NCBI RefSeq assembly: GCF_009901585.1
Contig: NZ_WXYO01000006.1
Coordinates: forward strand, 62,001 to 126,000
Length of the DNA stretch: 64,000 nt
Origin: Poritiphilus flavus
GTDB taxonomy: Bacteria > Bacteroidota > Bacteroidia > Flavobacteriales > Flavobacteriaceae
Direction of reading: 5' to 3'
A program made the position numbers and the translations under genes. Shown in pieces: positions 25,523-34,320 of the stretch. Within the stretch, counting starts at the first letter, position 1, and the number at the start of each line of letters is the position of its first letter. The notes under the pieces were generated by a model that was given only the letters and a program-made list of their open reading frames with translations, did no database searches and had not been told where the DNA came from.

Positions 25523-26270
25523 AATGCTTTTGGATAGATTGACTTAACAGCCGGTAAATTTCGGAATATTTTGGGTCTTTAAGCATTTTCTCATGGGTTT
25601 CGAGGGTTTTTTTATCACCTCTTCTTGCCGGGCCGGTCTGGGCGTCATTGGGTGACATGCTTTCCAGCTTGTTGGCCGTTTCTTTGATAAGGGGTTTTAG
25701 CACCTCAAAGGGCAGGTTTTTTTCTTCAAGTAGTTCTTTGGCAATCTGGAACATATAATTCGGAAAATTGTTAACAAAGACAGCGGCCAGATGTAATTGC
25801 TTTCGCTGATCTGAATCCGCTTCGAACACTGTATCCGATATTGCTCTTCCAATGGATTTCAGTAAATTCAGATCCTGTTGTTCTGTAGCTTCAAGAAAAA
25901 GCGGAACTTGTTTAAAATCTGTTTTTACTCCTTTGCTAAAGGTCTGCAAGGGGTAGAAAATACCGCGGCGCTGATGAGGGGCCAGGGCCGAAATAGGAAT
26001 ACTGCCCGAAGTATGTACCACAAGCCTGTCCCTGAAAGGTAGTGCCTGTGAGATCTTATCAATGGCATCATCGCTGATACATATGATATAGACAGTAGCC
26101 GGAAGTAGCGCCTCGAGTTCGGAGGTTGTTTCGGTCTTATCCTTAAAAAAGTCAAGCCCTTTTGCGCTTCGGCCATAAACCTGGATAACGTCAAGGTCCG
26201 GTTGAGGTTCGAATGCCTGGAATAGATGCCTTGCAACATTGCCGGTACCAATAAGCACGATATCTGTCAT
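25506..26270 (-). CDS. Rossmann-fold protein with DUF2520 domain
   Basis: A 254-residue protein. The N-terminal NADP-binding domain opens VLIGTGNVARHLFQAF; the C-terminal helical DUF2520 domain includes RKQLHLAAVFVNNFPNYMFQIA and SPNDAQTGPARRGDKKTLE. The architecture resembles ketopantoate- and pyrroline-5-carboxylate-reductase-like enzymes, but the substrate is unknown. It is the first gene of the cluster with kdsC and maf. Confidence 0.9.
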   Translation of the reverse strand: MTDIVLIGTGNVARHLFQAFEPQPDLDVIQVYGRSAKGLDFFKDKTETTSELEALLPATVYIICISDDAIDKISQALPFRDRLVVHTSGSIPISALAPHQRRGIFYPLQTFSKGVKTDFKQVPLFLEATEQQDLNLLKSIGRAISDTVFEADSDQRKQLHLAAVFVNNFPNYMFQIAKELLEEKNLPFEVLKPLIKETANKLESMSPNDAQTGPARRGDKKTLETHEKMLKDPKYSEIYRLLSQSIQKHYGIEL

Positions 26271-26310
26271 GCCTCAAAAGTACATATATTTATTTGGTGA
26301 AAAATCGGGA

Positions 26311-26691
26311 TCAGGCACAGGAGACAATGATCGAATGGTCATGGCCGGCACTGGTTGTGGAGTTAACTTCTATGGTGCCGTTTTCCCTTAAGGAGGTAAA
26401 GTTATCTTCGCTGAGCGTAACCAGATGGTTATGGCCGGAGCTACCTTGAATGGAATAGGATTTTTCCGTTCCGGCTTTAATGTCATCCACAGAGACCAGC
26501 AGGCTATGCCCGTGGTTACTCTCAATAGTGGTTCTTGTTCCGTTAGCAAGGCAATTGACAGACGCCCCGGGCCCTCCAATAGCCTGTCCTACCAATCCAT
26601 CATCCGAATCAGAACATCCTACTAAGGCACGCAAGCCAGCAAGTCCGAGAATCATCCCAAAAGTCCTCCAAATAAAGTCTCTCCTTTTCAT
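26311..26691 (-). CDS. Tat-like lipoprotein with repeated Gly-His-x-His motifs
   Basis: A 126-residue protein starting MKRRDFIWRTFGMILGLAGL, which combines a twin-Arg motif (RRDFI) with a hydrophobic stretch and a lipobox-like LVGC. The mature part is small, with three His-bearing repeats (SNHGHSLLV, SSGHNHLVTL, SAGHDHSIIV) and a final Cys. The pattern suggests a folded metal-binding domain; copper is a guess. The longer open frame to 26793 lacks a signal and is rejected. It is divergent from the ccsBA gene (207 bp), so a link to cytochrome or copper handling is possible. Confidence 0.75.
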   Translation of the reverse strand: MKRRDFIWRTFGMILGLAGLRALVGCSDSDDGLVGQAIGGPGASVNCLANGTRTTIESNHGHSLLVSVDDIKAGTEKSYSIQGSSGHNHLVTLSEDNFTSLRENGTIEVNSTTSAGHDHSIIVSCA

Positions 26692-26860
26692 AAATGATTT
26701 AATCACAGCAATACGATCTTTAAGGTAGCAAAATTTTGAAAACAATAGGTTTTCAATACAGGTAAATTCAGAGGCTACAGCTTTCACAAACATTCGTTAA
26801 ATCTGTGCGAACTTTGGAAATAAGAAAGCCCATTTAGTGAGATTTTAGTTGTAAATGAAG

Positions 26861-26868
26861 TATTTTTG
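26861..26868 (+). promoter_or_regulatory. -7 promoter box of ccsBA (TATTTTTG)
   Basis: TATTTTTG matches TAnnTTTG and ends 30 nt before the ATG at 26899. No convincing -33 box was seen. Confidence 0.6.
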
Positions 26869-26898
26869 CAAACTGAATTTACTTTGTAAGCAGAGACG

Positions 26899-29800
26899 AT
26901 GACTGAAATCCTCAAGAAGACCTTATTTTCTAATCGTTTAATGGCTGTTCTATTCATTGTCTTTGCAACGGCCATGGCATTCGGAACGTTTATCGAAAGC
27001 TGGTATAGTACAGAAACGGCAAGGATCTGGATTTACAATACCTGGTGGTTTGAGGTTATCATGGCCTTCTTTGTCATCAACTTTATCGGGAATATTTTTC
27101 GCTACAGACTGCTCCGAAAGGAAAAATGGCCTGTATTGGTGTTACACCTTTCCTGGATATTCATAATCATAGGGGCGTTTGTTACGAGATACCTGAGCTA
27201 CGAAGGCATGATGCCTATCCGAGAGGGCAGTTCACAACAGGTGTTTTATTCTGATAAGACCTACCTGACGGCCTATGTGGAGGGTGAGATCGACGGGAAT
27301 CCGAGACGTAAGACTTTGGAGGACGACCTTATTGTGACTGCGGAAGCGAATAAAACAAACCTGCCCTGGAAATCCGACTTTAACGGGCAGGAGTTTAGCA
27401 TTTCCTATGTGGATTTTATCCGGGGAGCAAAAAGGGGGCTTATTCCTGATGAGCAGGGCAATGAGTTTCTGAAAATCGTCGAGGCTGGAGATGGTAACCG
27501 GCACGAGCACTACCTTGAAAATGGTCAGGTAGCCAACATTCACAATGTACTTTTCGCATTGAACCAGGATACTCCCGGAGCCATCAATATATTCTCTACA
27601 GACAGTACTTATCAGATCCGTTCTCCTTTTGAAGGGAATTTCATGCGAATGGCGGACCAGTTTCGTGGGGATCTGGTAAAAGACAGCATTCAGACCCTGC
27701 AATTGCGATCCCTTTACAGTATTGGCGGAATGCAATTTGTTATTCCGGAACCTGTGGTAAAGGGAAATTACGGGGTGGTAAAGGTTGCTGAAGAAGAGAT
27801 TACCGAGGCCACACAGGACGCCTTGGTACTGGACATTTCCTCAAATGGAGAAACCGTGCAAAAGAAGGTATTGGGTGGAAAAGGCAGCGCCGATTTTTCG
27901 GATAAATTCGAAGTTGGCGGACTTCAATTTGCCCTATCCTATGGATCTAAGGTCTACGAACTACCTTTTAGTATAAAACTCAATGATTTCATTGCGGAGA
28001 AATACCCCGGGACGGAGAAAGGTTATGCTTCGTTCATGAGTAAGATAACCGTGGAAGACGACAGGCCCTTCGACTATGACATCTATATGAACCATATCCT
28101 TGACCATCAGGGGTACCGCTTTTTCCAGGCCAGTTTTGATCCGGATGAGCGAGGTACGGTCTTGTCCGTAAATCACGACTTCTGGGGCACATGGATCACC
28201 TATATTGGGTATTTCCTGCTTTATTTTGGGTTGATGGGCATAATGTTTTTCGGTAAAACCCGCTTCAGGGATCTTACCAAAGCCCTGGATAAACTAAAAA
28301 AGAAAAAGGCTGCTTTATCGACCATACTGCTCTTGCTAACTTTTTCGGGCCTCAATGCTCAGCTTAATACGAAAGATCACGAGCATAATAACGCGCCTAC
28401 CGCGGAACAGTTGGATTCCCTGCTAAACACCACCCTGGTTACGGAAGACCACGCCGCTAAATTCGGGGAACTCGTTGTACAGGACGAAGGGGGGAGGATG
28501 AAACCTGTAAACACTTTTTCCTCTGAACTCCTACGAAAACTCAGCTTTAAGAATACCTACGGCAAGCTGAATTCGGATCAGGTATTCTTGTCCATGATGC
28601 TCAATCCCGCTTTGTGGTATAATACCCCTATCATCGCCCTGGACAAGCGGGGTCAGAATGACAGCATAAGAAGGATCATAGGTGTTCCTGACGGGCAGGA
28701 GTATGTGAAGGCCACTGATTTTTTCGATGAGAACGGACGCAATAAGTTAGGTCCGTATTTGCAGGATGCCTTCGCTACCAATACTCCTAACCAATTTCAG
28801 AAAGATTTCAAAGATACCTATTTCAGACTAAGTCTTTTGGATCGGGCCCTGAGCGGTGAGATCATGAAGATTTTCCCATTGTTGAATGACGAAAATAACA
28901 AATGGATCTCCGCCCTGGAATACCGTTCCGGCCAGTTCCAGGTGGCTGATACGCTCTACGCCAATTTCATCAAAAACGCCGTTCCCTACTATATGATGTC
29001 GCTTCAGAGTGCCATTGCCGGAGGGGATTATACGGAAGCGGATAAACTTCTGGCTGCCTTCCATCAGAATCAGAAAAATCACGGTAGTGAAGTGCTGCCG
29101 GAATCAACTAAGGTAAAGGCAGAAGTTATCTACAACAAACTGGATATTTTTAACCGGCTTTATAAGTATTACGCCCTTATCGGACTGTTGATGTTCGCTA
29201 TTCTCATATTCCGCATTTTCAAAGAAAGGGAAATATGGAAGGTCGCTACCTATTTCTTCAAAGGAGTGATCTATCTGTTCTTCATTTGGCATACCGCAGG
29301 ACTTATTATGCGGTGGTACATCTCCGGTCATGCACCCTGGAGTGATGCCTATGAGAGCATACTTTATGTATCCTGGGCAACCATGGGCATGGGATTGCTA
29401 TTTAGCAGAAAAAGTGAAATGACTATAGCTGCCTCTGCTTTTGTAACTTCCATGTTGCTATTTGTGGCACACGGCAACTGGGTAGATCCCGCCATTGCCA
29501 ACCTGGTGCCTGTTCTGGATAGCTATTGGCTTATGATCCATGTAGCTGTGATCGTTGGGAGTTACGGACCCTTAACCGTAGGGATGATACTGGGAGTAGT
29601 TTCACTGATCCTCATCATTCTCACCAACAAGAAAAACAAGAAGAGGATGGAGATCAACCTCAAGGAGATTACCATCATCAATGAACTAAGTCTTACCGTA
29701 GGTCTGGTTATGCTGACCATAGGGAATTTCCTTGGCGGGCAGTGGGCCAATGAAAGCTGGGGACGTTATTGGGGATGGGATCCCAAGGAGACCTGGGCCC

Positions 29801-30069
29801 TGATCTCCATAATGATCTACGCCTTTGTGATCCATGCCAGATTAGTACCCGGACTTCGGGGTAGATGGACCTTCAATTTTCTGAGTATTGTGGCTTTCGG
29901 CAGTATTATGATGACCTATTTTGGGGTAAATTTCTATCTGGTTGGTCTGCACAGCTATGCCAGCGGGGCGCAGGTAATCACCCCGTCCTTTGTTTGGTAT
30001 ACTGTTTTCGGAGTATTGGTACTTGGGGCGATAAGTCTGTGGAGATACCGGGTTAATTATGCCAAATAG
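26899..30069 (+). CDS. Fused cytochrome c assembly protein CcsBA (ResB-CcsA)
   Basis: A 1056-residue membrane protein. The N-terminal half is ResB/CcsB-like: several helices from residue 14, a large periplasmic segment, and HDFWGTWITYIGYFLLYFG. The C-terminal half is CcsA-like: helices from about 760, conserved His residues in IWHTAG and LMIHVAVIVGSYG, and the haem-handling WWD region NESWGRYWGWDPKETWALIS near 950-969. System II CcsBA carries haem across the membrane and attaches it to CXXCH of apocytochromes c. A hydrophilic region of about 220 residues containing LNAQLNTKDHEHN joins the two halves. Confidence 0.95.
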   Translation: MTEILKKTLFSNRLMAVLFIVFATAMAFGTFIESWYSTETARIWIYNTWWFEVIMAFFVINFIGNIFRYRLLRKEKWPVLVLHLSWIFIIIGAFVTRYLSYEGMMPIREGSSQQVFYSDKTYLTAYVEGEIDGNPRRKTLEDDLIVTAEANKTNLPWKSDFNGQEFSISYVDFIRGAKRGLIPDEQGNEFLKIVEAGDGNRHEHYLENGQVANIHNVLFALNQDTPGAINIFSTDSTYQIRSPFEGNFMRMADQFRGDLVKDSIQTLQLRSLYSIGGMQFVIPEPVVKGNYGVVKVAEEEITEATQDALVLDISSNGETVQKKVLGGKGSADFSDKFEVGGLQFALSYGSKVYELPFSIKLNDFIAEKYPGTEKGYASFMSKITVEDDRPFDYDIYMNHILDHQGYRFFQASFDPDERGTVLSVNHDFWGTWITYIGYFLLYFGLMGIMFFGKTRFRDLTKALDKLKKKKAALSTILLLLTFSGLNAQLNTKDHEHNNAPTAEQLDSLLNTTLVTEDHAAKFGELVVQDEGGRMKPVNTFSSELLRKLSFKNTYGKLNSDQVFLSMMLNPALWYNTPIIALDKRGQNDSIRRIIGVPDGQEYVKATDFFDENGRNKLGPYLQDAFATNTPNQFQKDFKDTYFRLSLLDRALSGEIMKIFPLLNDENNKWISALEYRSGQFQVADTLYANFIKNAVPYYMMSLQSAIAGGDYTEADKLLAAFHQNQKNHGSEVLPESTKVKAEVIYNKLDIFNRLYKYYALIGLLMFAILIFRIFKEREIWKVATYFFKGVIYLFFIWHTAGLIMRWYISGHAPWSDAYESILYVSWATMGMGLLFSRKSEMTIAASAFVTSMLLFVAHGNWVDPAIANLVPVLDSYWLMIHVAVIVGSYGPLTVGMILGVVSLILIILTNKKNKKRMEINLKEITIINELSLTVGLVMLTIGNFLGGQWANESWGRYWGWDPKETWALISIMIYAFVIHARLVPGLRGRWTFNFLSIVAFGSIMMTYFGVNFYLVGLHSYASGAQVITPSFVWYTVFGVLVLGAISLWRYRVNYAK

Positions 30070-30078
30070 GCTGTATTT

Positions 30079-30249
30079 TTAGTATTTGACGGTATCCTCT
30101 TCGTTGGATTCCTCTTCCTCGTCCAGTTGTTCAATCTTTACTTTAGGAAATTCATCCTTTCTGCGATAGTTAATAGGAAAGGGTACCACACTGGCAATGC
30201 CGACCATGGCGATGACCGCCAAAAGACGAATGATTTTTTTGATACGCAT
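30079..30249 (-). CDS. 56-residue single-pass membrane protein with acidic tail
   Basis: A small frame from ATG (30247-30249) to TAA. It begins MRIKKIIRLLAVIAMVGIAS, a positively charged N-terminus and one hydrophobic helix, followed by VPFPINYRRKDEFPKVKIEQ and an Asp/Glu-rich end. It is convergent with ccsBA, whose stop is 10 bp away. Codon use and composition look genuine, but no family is recognised. It could be a signal peptide with a short acidic product or a membrane anchor. Confidence 0.6.
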   Translation of the reverse strand: MRIKKIIRLLAVIAMVGIASVVPFPINYRRKDEFPKVKIEQLDEEEESNEEDTVKY

Positions 30250-30264
30250 GATGAAATCTGTTGG

Positions 30265-30324
30265 TTCCGGAAAACCGGAATAAAACCTGATGAATAGGGA
30301 TTGACAGGATATGAAGTATATCCT
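30265..30324. repeat. Two short inverted repeats in intergenic region
   Basis: TTCCGG aaaa CCGGAA (30265-30280) and AGGATAT gaagt ATATCCT (30306-30324). They lie between the 56-aa gene and a hypothetical gene on the same strand and may form a terminator-like or processing structure; there is no long T-run. Confidence 0.5.
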
Positions 30325-30342
30325 GCGGTCTGTGGTTTGTGC

Positions 30343-30720
30343 CTACAGATTGTCGTCCGGATCCGTGCCGTACGCCGGTAAATGGCTGTTTAGAAAAGAG
30401 GAGGGGGCTCTCCTGGTTTTTGCCTGAAATTCACGCTGCTGGGCAGGAGGGAGCCAGCAGGCTTGCAGAATATTGTGATGATTTAACAGACTTGCGAATT
30501 GATACAATGAATATTGCAACAACGAGAAGTTGGTCCGTATAAACTTCCCATAGGAATAAGCGCTGTAATTCCTTGAATAACGTTTACGTCTGGCAACCCA
30601 CTCCGTATTGAGCTCAACCAGGGTATTAGACCGGATATCACTTCCAGCCGGGCTTGTGGAAAAGGCCAAAAGCAGTGTAAAACCAAAAACAATACTCAAT
30701 ATGTGTCTAAGACGCAGCAC
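30343..30720 (-). CDS. Hypothetical exported protein
   Basis: A 125-residue frame with a plausible signal peptide (LSIVFGFTLLLAFSTSPAGS). The rest is rich in Tyr, Ser and Asn (SRNYSAYSYGKFIRTN) with no recognisable domain. The start is GTG at 30720. It lies upstream of the 56-aa gene on the same strand, and the opposite frame carries no better candidate. The long hydrophobic N-terminus supports a real gene, but it could be spurious. Confidence 0.45.
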   Translation of the reverse strand: MLRLRHILSIVFGFTLLLAFSTSPAGSDIRSNTLVELNTEWVARRKRYSRNYSAYSYGKFIRTNFSLLQYSLYQFASLLNHHNILQACWLPPAQQREFQAKTRRAPSSFLNSHLPAYGTDPDDNL

Positions 30721-30799
30721 AGCCTAAAATTAAGGCTTTTATCCCAAATGAATCTTTGGACTAAAAGAACCGCGGAATATTAAATTCTTCTAAATTCCT

Positions 30800-30829
30800 T
30801 TTGCCACTTTAAAAAAAATTGCATCTTTG
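30800..30829 (+). promoter_or_regulatory. Probable promoter of the MATE gene
   Basis: TTTG at 30800-30803, an 18-bp spacer, then CATCTTTG (30822-30829), one base from TAnnTTTG. Transcription would start near 30836, just before the structured leader. Confidence 0.5.
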
Positions 30830-30835
30830 CGCCAT

Positions 30836-30959
30836 CATGAAGTTATAGAAATTATGTCAGCCATAGATGTCATAGGAGCAATCCCGAAAAAGTAATCCAC
30901 TTCGCCTGGATTCACTTTCATGACATTTCACTTCTTCCAAAAAACATAATTTCATAACA
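30836..30959 (+). ncRNA. Candidate structured leader RNA of the MATE gene
   Basis: Three nested stems can be drawn by eye. Outer: GAAATTATGT (30848-30857) with ACATAATTTC (30944-30953). Middle: ATGTCAT (30867-30873) with ATGACAT (30920-30926). Inner: AAAGT-AATCCA (30889-30899) with TGGATT-c-ACTTT (30907-30918), an 11-bp stem with one bulge and a 7-nt loop. The outer stem ends 6 nt before the MATE start codon, so it could hide the start site. A 13-codon upstream frame (30854-30895) lies inside. It does not match a riboswitch class that I can name; no covariation evidence is available. Confidence 0.45.
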
Positions 30960-32369
30960 ATGACATCTCAAAACAAACTTTCTTTTAAGAAGATTTTCAA
31001 ATATTTCATCGCCGCTGTAACCGGGAAACAAACCGAGTTTACTACCGGGAGCATTCGAAAGGCAATTTTTATGCTTTCCATTCCAATGATCCTGGAAATG
31101 ATGATGGAATCCATATTCGCCATCGTAGATATTGCCTACGTATCTCAGGTTAGCGTCAATGCCGTCGCCACAATTGGTCTTACAGAATCGGTGATCACCC
31201 TGGTTTATGCCATTGCAATTGGGGTCAGTATGGCTGCAACTGCTGTGGTAGCCCGAAGGATAGGGGAAAAGGACATCAAAGGTGCCCGTGAGGCCGCGAT
31301 GCAGGCCATTTTACTTGGTATTGCAGTCGCCTTAATTATTGGAGTCATCGGCTTTTTATACGCCAAGGAGATCCTTGCCCTTATGGGAGGAGAACCAGAC
31401 CTGATAGCAGAAGGTTATGGCTATACACAATGGCTCATAGGCGGAAATATCACTATTTTATTGCTATTTCTGATCAACGCTATATTCAGAGGGGCTGGAG
31501 ACGCTTCCATGGCCATGTGGACCCTGGTATTGTCTAACGGACTTAATATCATTCTGGATCCCTTCTTCATCTTCGGTTGGGGACCTTTCCCGGAATTCGG
31601 AGTAACCGGTGCGGCTATAGCCACTAATATCGGTAGGGGAACAGCAGTTTTATTCCAGCTCGCCATATTGTTCTTTGGATGGAGCAGGATTAAATTAGGT
31701 CTGAATGATATCGTTCTCAGATTTAAGGTAATGATGAATCTGATCCGGGTTTCCCTGGGAGGCATCGCACAGTTCCTGATAGGTACTTCCAGTTGGGTAT
31801 TTTTAATGCGCTTGATGTCTGAGTTCGGTAGCGAAGTCCTGGCGGGATATACCATCGCGATCCGAGTGATGATGTTCACTTTTATGCCTGCCTGGGGGAT
31901 GAGCAATGCCGCTGCGACCCTTGTAGGTCAGAACCTCGGAGCTCAGCAACCGGACAGGGCAGAGAAATCGGTCTGGATAACCGGTCGTTACAATGCCTAT
32001 TTCATGTTGCTGGTTTCCATAGTTTACCTGGTGTTTGCCAAAGAGATCATCGGCTTGTTCAATAGCACGACAAGCGTGGTAGAGAACGGAGGGCTGTGTT
32101 TGCAGGTTGTCGCCGCAGGATATATTTTCTATGCTTACGGAATGGTGGTTTCACAGGCCTTCAACGGGGCAGGGGACACCAAGACACCTACAAAGATCAA
32201 TTTTATAGCGTTCTGGATCTTTCAGCTACCCTTTGCCTACCTGGCAGCAATGACTTTTGAGCTAGGGGCTCTTGGGGTATTTTTGGCCATTACTCTGGCA
32301 GAGGTTATGCTCTCCCTGATCGCAATTTTTTGGTTCCGAAGAGGGCACTGGAAAAAGGTTCAGGTATAA
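30960..32369 (+). CDS. MATE family efflux transporter
   Basis: A 469-residue inner-membrane protein with about 12 helices in two matP-like halves. Family features: SIRKAIFMLSIPMILEMMME at the start, RGAGDASMAMWTLVLSNGLN in the first half and GMSNAAATLVGQNLGAQQPD at the start of the second. MATE pumps export drugs or metabolites in exchange for Na+ or H+. The substrate is unknown. It is preceded by a roughly 120-nt structured leader and followed 37 bp later by a PLP enzyme gene. Confidence 0.95.
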   Translation: MTSQNKLSFKKIFKYFIAAVTGKQTEFTTGSIRKAIFMLSIPMILEMMMESIFAIVDIAYVSQVSVNAVATIGLTESVITLVYAIAIGVSMAATAVVARRIGEKDIKGAREAAMQAILLGIAVALIIGVIGFLYAKEILALMGGEPDLIAEGYGYTQWLIGGNITILLLFLINAIFRGAGDASMAMWTLVLSNGLNIILDPFFIFGWGPFPEFGVTGAAIATNIGRGTAVLFQLAILFFGWSRIKLGLNDIVLRFKVMMNLIRVSLGGIAQFLIGTSSWVFLMRLMSEFGSEVLAGYTIAIRVMMFTFMPAWGMSNAAATLVGQNLGAQQPDRAEKSVWITGRYNAYFMLLVSIVYLVFAKEIIGLFNSTTSVVENGGLCLQVVAAGYIFYAYGMVVSQAFNGAGDTKTPTKINFIAFWIFQLPFAYLAAMTFELGALGVFLAITLAEVMLSLIAIFWFRRGHWKKVQV

Positions 32370-32406
32370 GGTTATTTTGTAACTTTAGCCGGATTACTAC
32401 GATCTT

Positions 32407-33585
32407 ATGAAGCAGAAAGAAAAAGGACTAAATACAATTTGTACCCATGAGGGTGCATTGGAGGATAAGGAATTCAAAGGCTCGGTTTCCCCGCTTTATA
32501 TGGGAACCTCATATGCTTTTGAAGATGTGGACCTCAAAAGATATCCTAGATATTTCAATACCCCTAACCAGGAAGGGCTTAGTCGTAAAATTGCGGCATT
32601 GGAACATGCGGAGTCCGCATTGATCTTCGGGAGTGGAATGGCAGCTATCAGCACTTCGCTGTTGGCTTTCCTCCGCGCCGGAGATCATGTGGTGCTCCAG
32701 AATATGCTCTACGGAGGAACACATAATCTCGTCTCTGAACAGTTTGAGAAATACGGGATCTCCTATTCCTTTACCACAGGTTTGGAACCGTCTGACTTTG
32801 AAGCGAAGATCAAGCCAAATACCAGGGTTATCTATATAGAAACACCTTCCAATCCCTTGCTGACCATTACCGACCTTTCGGCTATTTCAGATATTTGCAG
32901 AAGGCATGGTATTGTCTCAATGATTGACAACACTTTCGCGAGCCCGGTGAATCAAAACCCGATTGACCACGGCATTGATGTGGTTATCCACAGCGCTACC
33001 AAGTATATGGGAGGTCATTCGGATATATGTGCAGGAGCTGTAGCTTCCACCAAAGAAAATATGGAAAGGATCTTTCAACTGGCCCGGGGCCTGGGAGGAA
33101 GCCTTAGCGACTACACCGTGTGGTTATTGGAACGCAGTATGAAGACCATGGGGATACGGGTTAAAGCACAGAACGCGAATGCCCAGCGCATGGCGGAAGC
33201 TCTTATGCAGCATCCGGAGGTTGAAGCGGTTTATTACCCCGGACTCCCTTCTCATCCCGGCCATGCACTGGCCAAAAAACAAATGAAGGGTTTTGGTGGG
33301 ATGCTGTCCTTTGAGTTGAAGGAGGGGCTGGACGCCTCATCTTTTCAGAAGTCCCTGAAAATAATCAAACCCAGTATGAGTCTGGCCGGTGTGGAAAGCA
33401 CCATACTCAGTCCGGCACTCACCTCACATTCCCTTCTAAGTGCAGAGGAGCGGGCGGCATTTGGAATTAAAGACGGATTGATCCGTTTCTCCCTGGGAAT
33501 AGAGGAAATAGAAGACCTGATCGCGGATATGGATCAGGCCCTGACAAAAACTAAAAAAGAAGCGGTTTCCACCGCCCATTCCTAA
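32407..33585 (+). CDS. Cys/Met metabolism PLP enzyme (cystathionine gamma-synthase / methionine gamma-lyase family)
   Basis: A 392-residue fold-type I PLP enzyme. Visible motifs: RYFNTPNQEGLSRKIAALEH near 41, FGSGMAAIS, YIETPSNPLLTITDL, MIDNTFASP, and the PLP-Lys in HSATKYMGGHSD (about 200-211). It matches cystathionine gamma-synthase, gamma-lyase and methionine gamma-lyase; these cannot be separated by eye. It is 12 bp upstream of bshB1, so sulfur amino-acid and low-molecular-weight thiol metabolism may be linked. Confidence 0.92.
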   Translation: MKQKEKGLNTICTHEGALEDKEFKGSVSPLYMGTSYAFEDVDLKRYPRYFNTPNQEGLSRKIAALEHAESALIFGSGMAAISTSLLAFLRAGDHVVLQNMLYGGTHNLVSEQFEKYGISYSFTTGLEPSDFEAKIKPNTRVIYIETPSNPLLTITDLSAISDICRRHGIVSMIDNTFASPVNQNPIDHGIDVVIHSATKYMGGHSDICAGAVASTKENMERIFQLARGLGGSLSDYTVWLLERSMKTMGIRVKAQNANAQRMAEALMQHPEVEAVYYPGLPSHPGHALAKKQMKGFGGMLSFELKEGLDASSFQKSLKIIKPSMSLAGVESTILSPALTSHSLLSAEERAAFGIKDGLIRFSLGIEEIEDLIADMDQALTKTKKEAVSTAHS

Positions 33586-33597
33586 ATAACAAACCAT

Positions 33598-34320
33598 ATG
33601 AAACTTGATATTCTGGTGTTTGGCGCTCATCCGGACGATGCTGAACTGAGCGCAGGAGCTACAATTGCTAAAGAGGCGGCAAATGGCAAAAAAGTGGGGA
33701 TAGTAGATCTGACCCGTGGAGAACTGGGAACCCGCGGTACCCCGGAGATCAGAGATAGCGAAGCGGCCGCTGCCGCTAAGATCCTTGGAATTTCGGTACG
33801 TGAGAACCTGGAGTTCGCCGATGGCTTTTTTGTGAACGACAGGGAACATCAACTTGCAGTTATCCAAATGATCCGCAAATACCGTCCGGAAAAGGTACTC
33901 TGTAATGCCATTCACGACAGGCATATAGATCATGCCAGGGGCAGCAATTTAGTCAGTGATGCCTGTTTTCTGAGTGGTCTGGTAAAAATTGATACGAAAT
34001 TACCGGGACAGGATGAGTGGCAGGAACCCTGGAGGCCCAAACAGGTATACCACTATATTCAATGGAAAAACCTGGACCCCGATTTTGTGGTGGATGTTTC
34101 CGGATATATAGAGACCAAAGTAGCGGCAATTTCCGCTTATAGCTCTCAGTTTTACGATCCTAAAAGCGAGGAACCAAATACTCCGATAAGCAGCAAGAAT
34201 TTCCTGGAAAGCATTACCTACAGATCACGCGACCTTGGAAGGCTGGTTGGGGTGGAATATGCCGAAGGGTTTACCGTAGAGCGACATATTGCGGTTGATA
34301 ACCTGGATGCGATCTTTTAG
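33598..34320 (+). CDS. bshB1: Bacillithiol biosynthesis deacetylase BshB1
   Basis: A 240-residue zinc-dependent LmbE-fold enzyme with GAHPDDAE (9-16), LTRGELGTRGTPEIRDSEAA, and DRHIDHARGSNLVSDACFLSG, the BshB1 hallmarks. It removes acetyl from GlcNAc-malate in the second step of bacillithiol synthesis; bshA and bshC are not in this window. It follows the PLP enzyme by 12 bp and its stop overlaps the end of the convergent kinase gene by 4 bp. Confidence 0.95.
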   Translation: MKLDILVFGAHPDDAELSAGATIAKEAANGKKVGIVDLTRGELGTRGTPEIRDSEAAAAAKILGISVRENLEFADGFFVNDREHQLAVIQMIRKYRPEKVLCNAIHDRHIDHARGSNLVSDACFLSGLVKIDTKLPGQDEWQEPWRPKQVYHYIQWKNLDPDFVVDVSGYIETKVAAISAYSSQFYDPKSEEPNTPISSKNFLESITYRSRDLGRLVGVEYAEGFTVERHIAVDNLDAIF

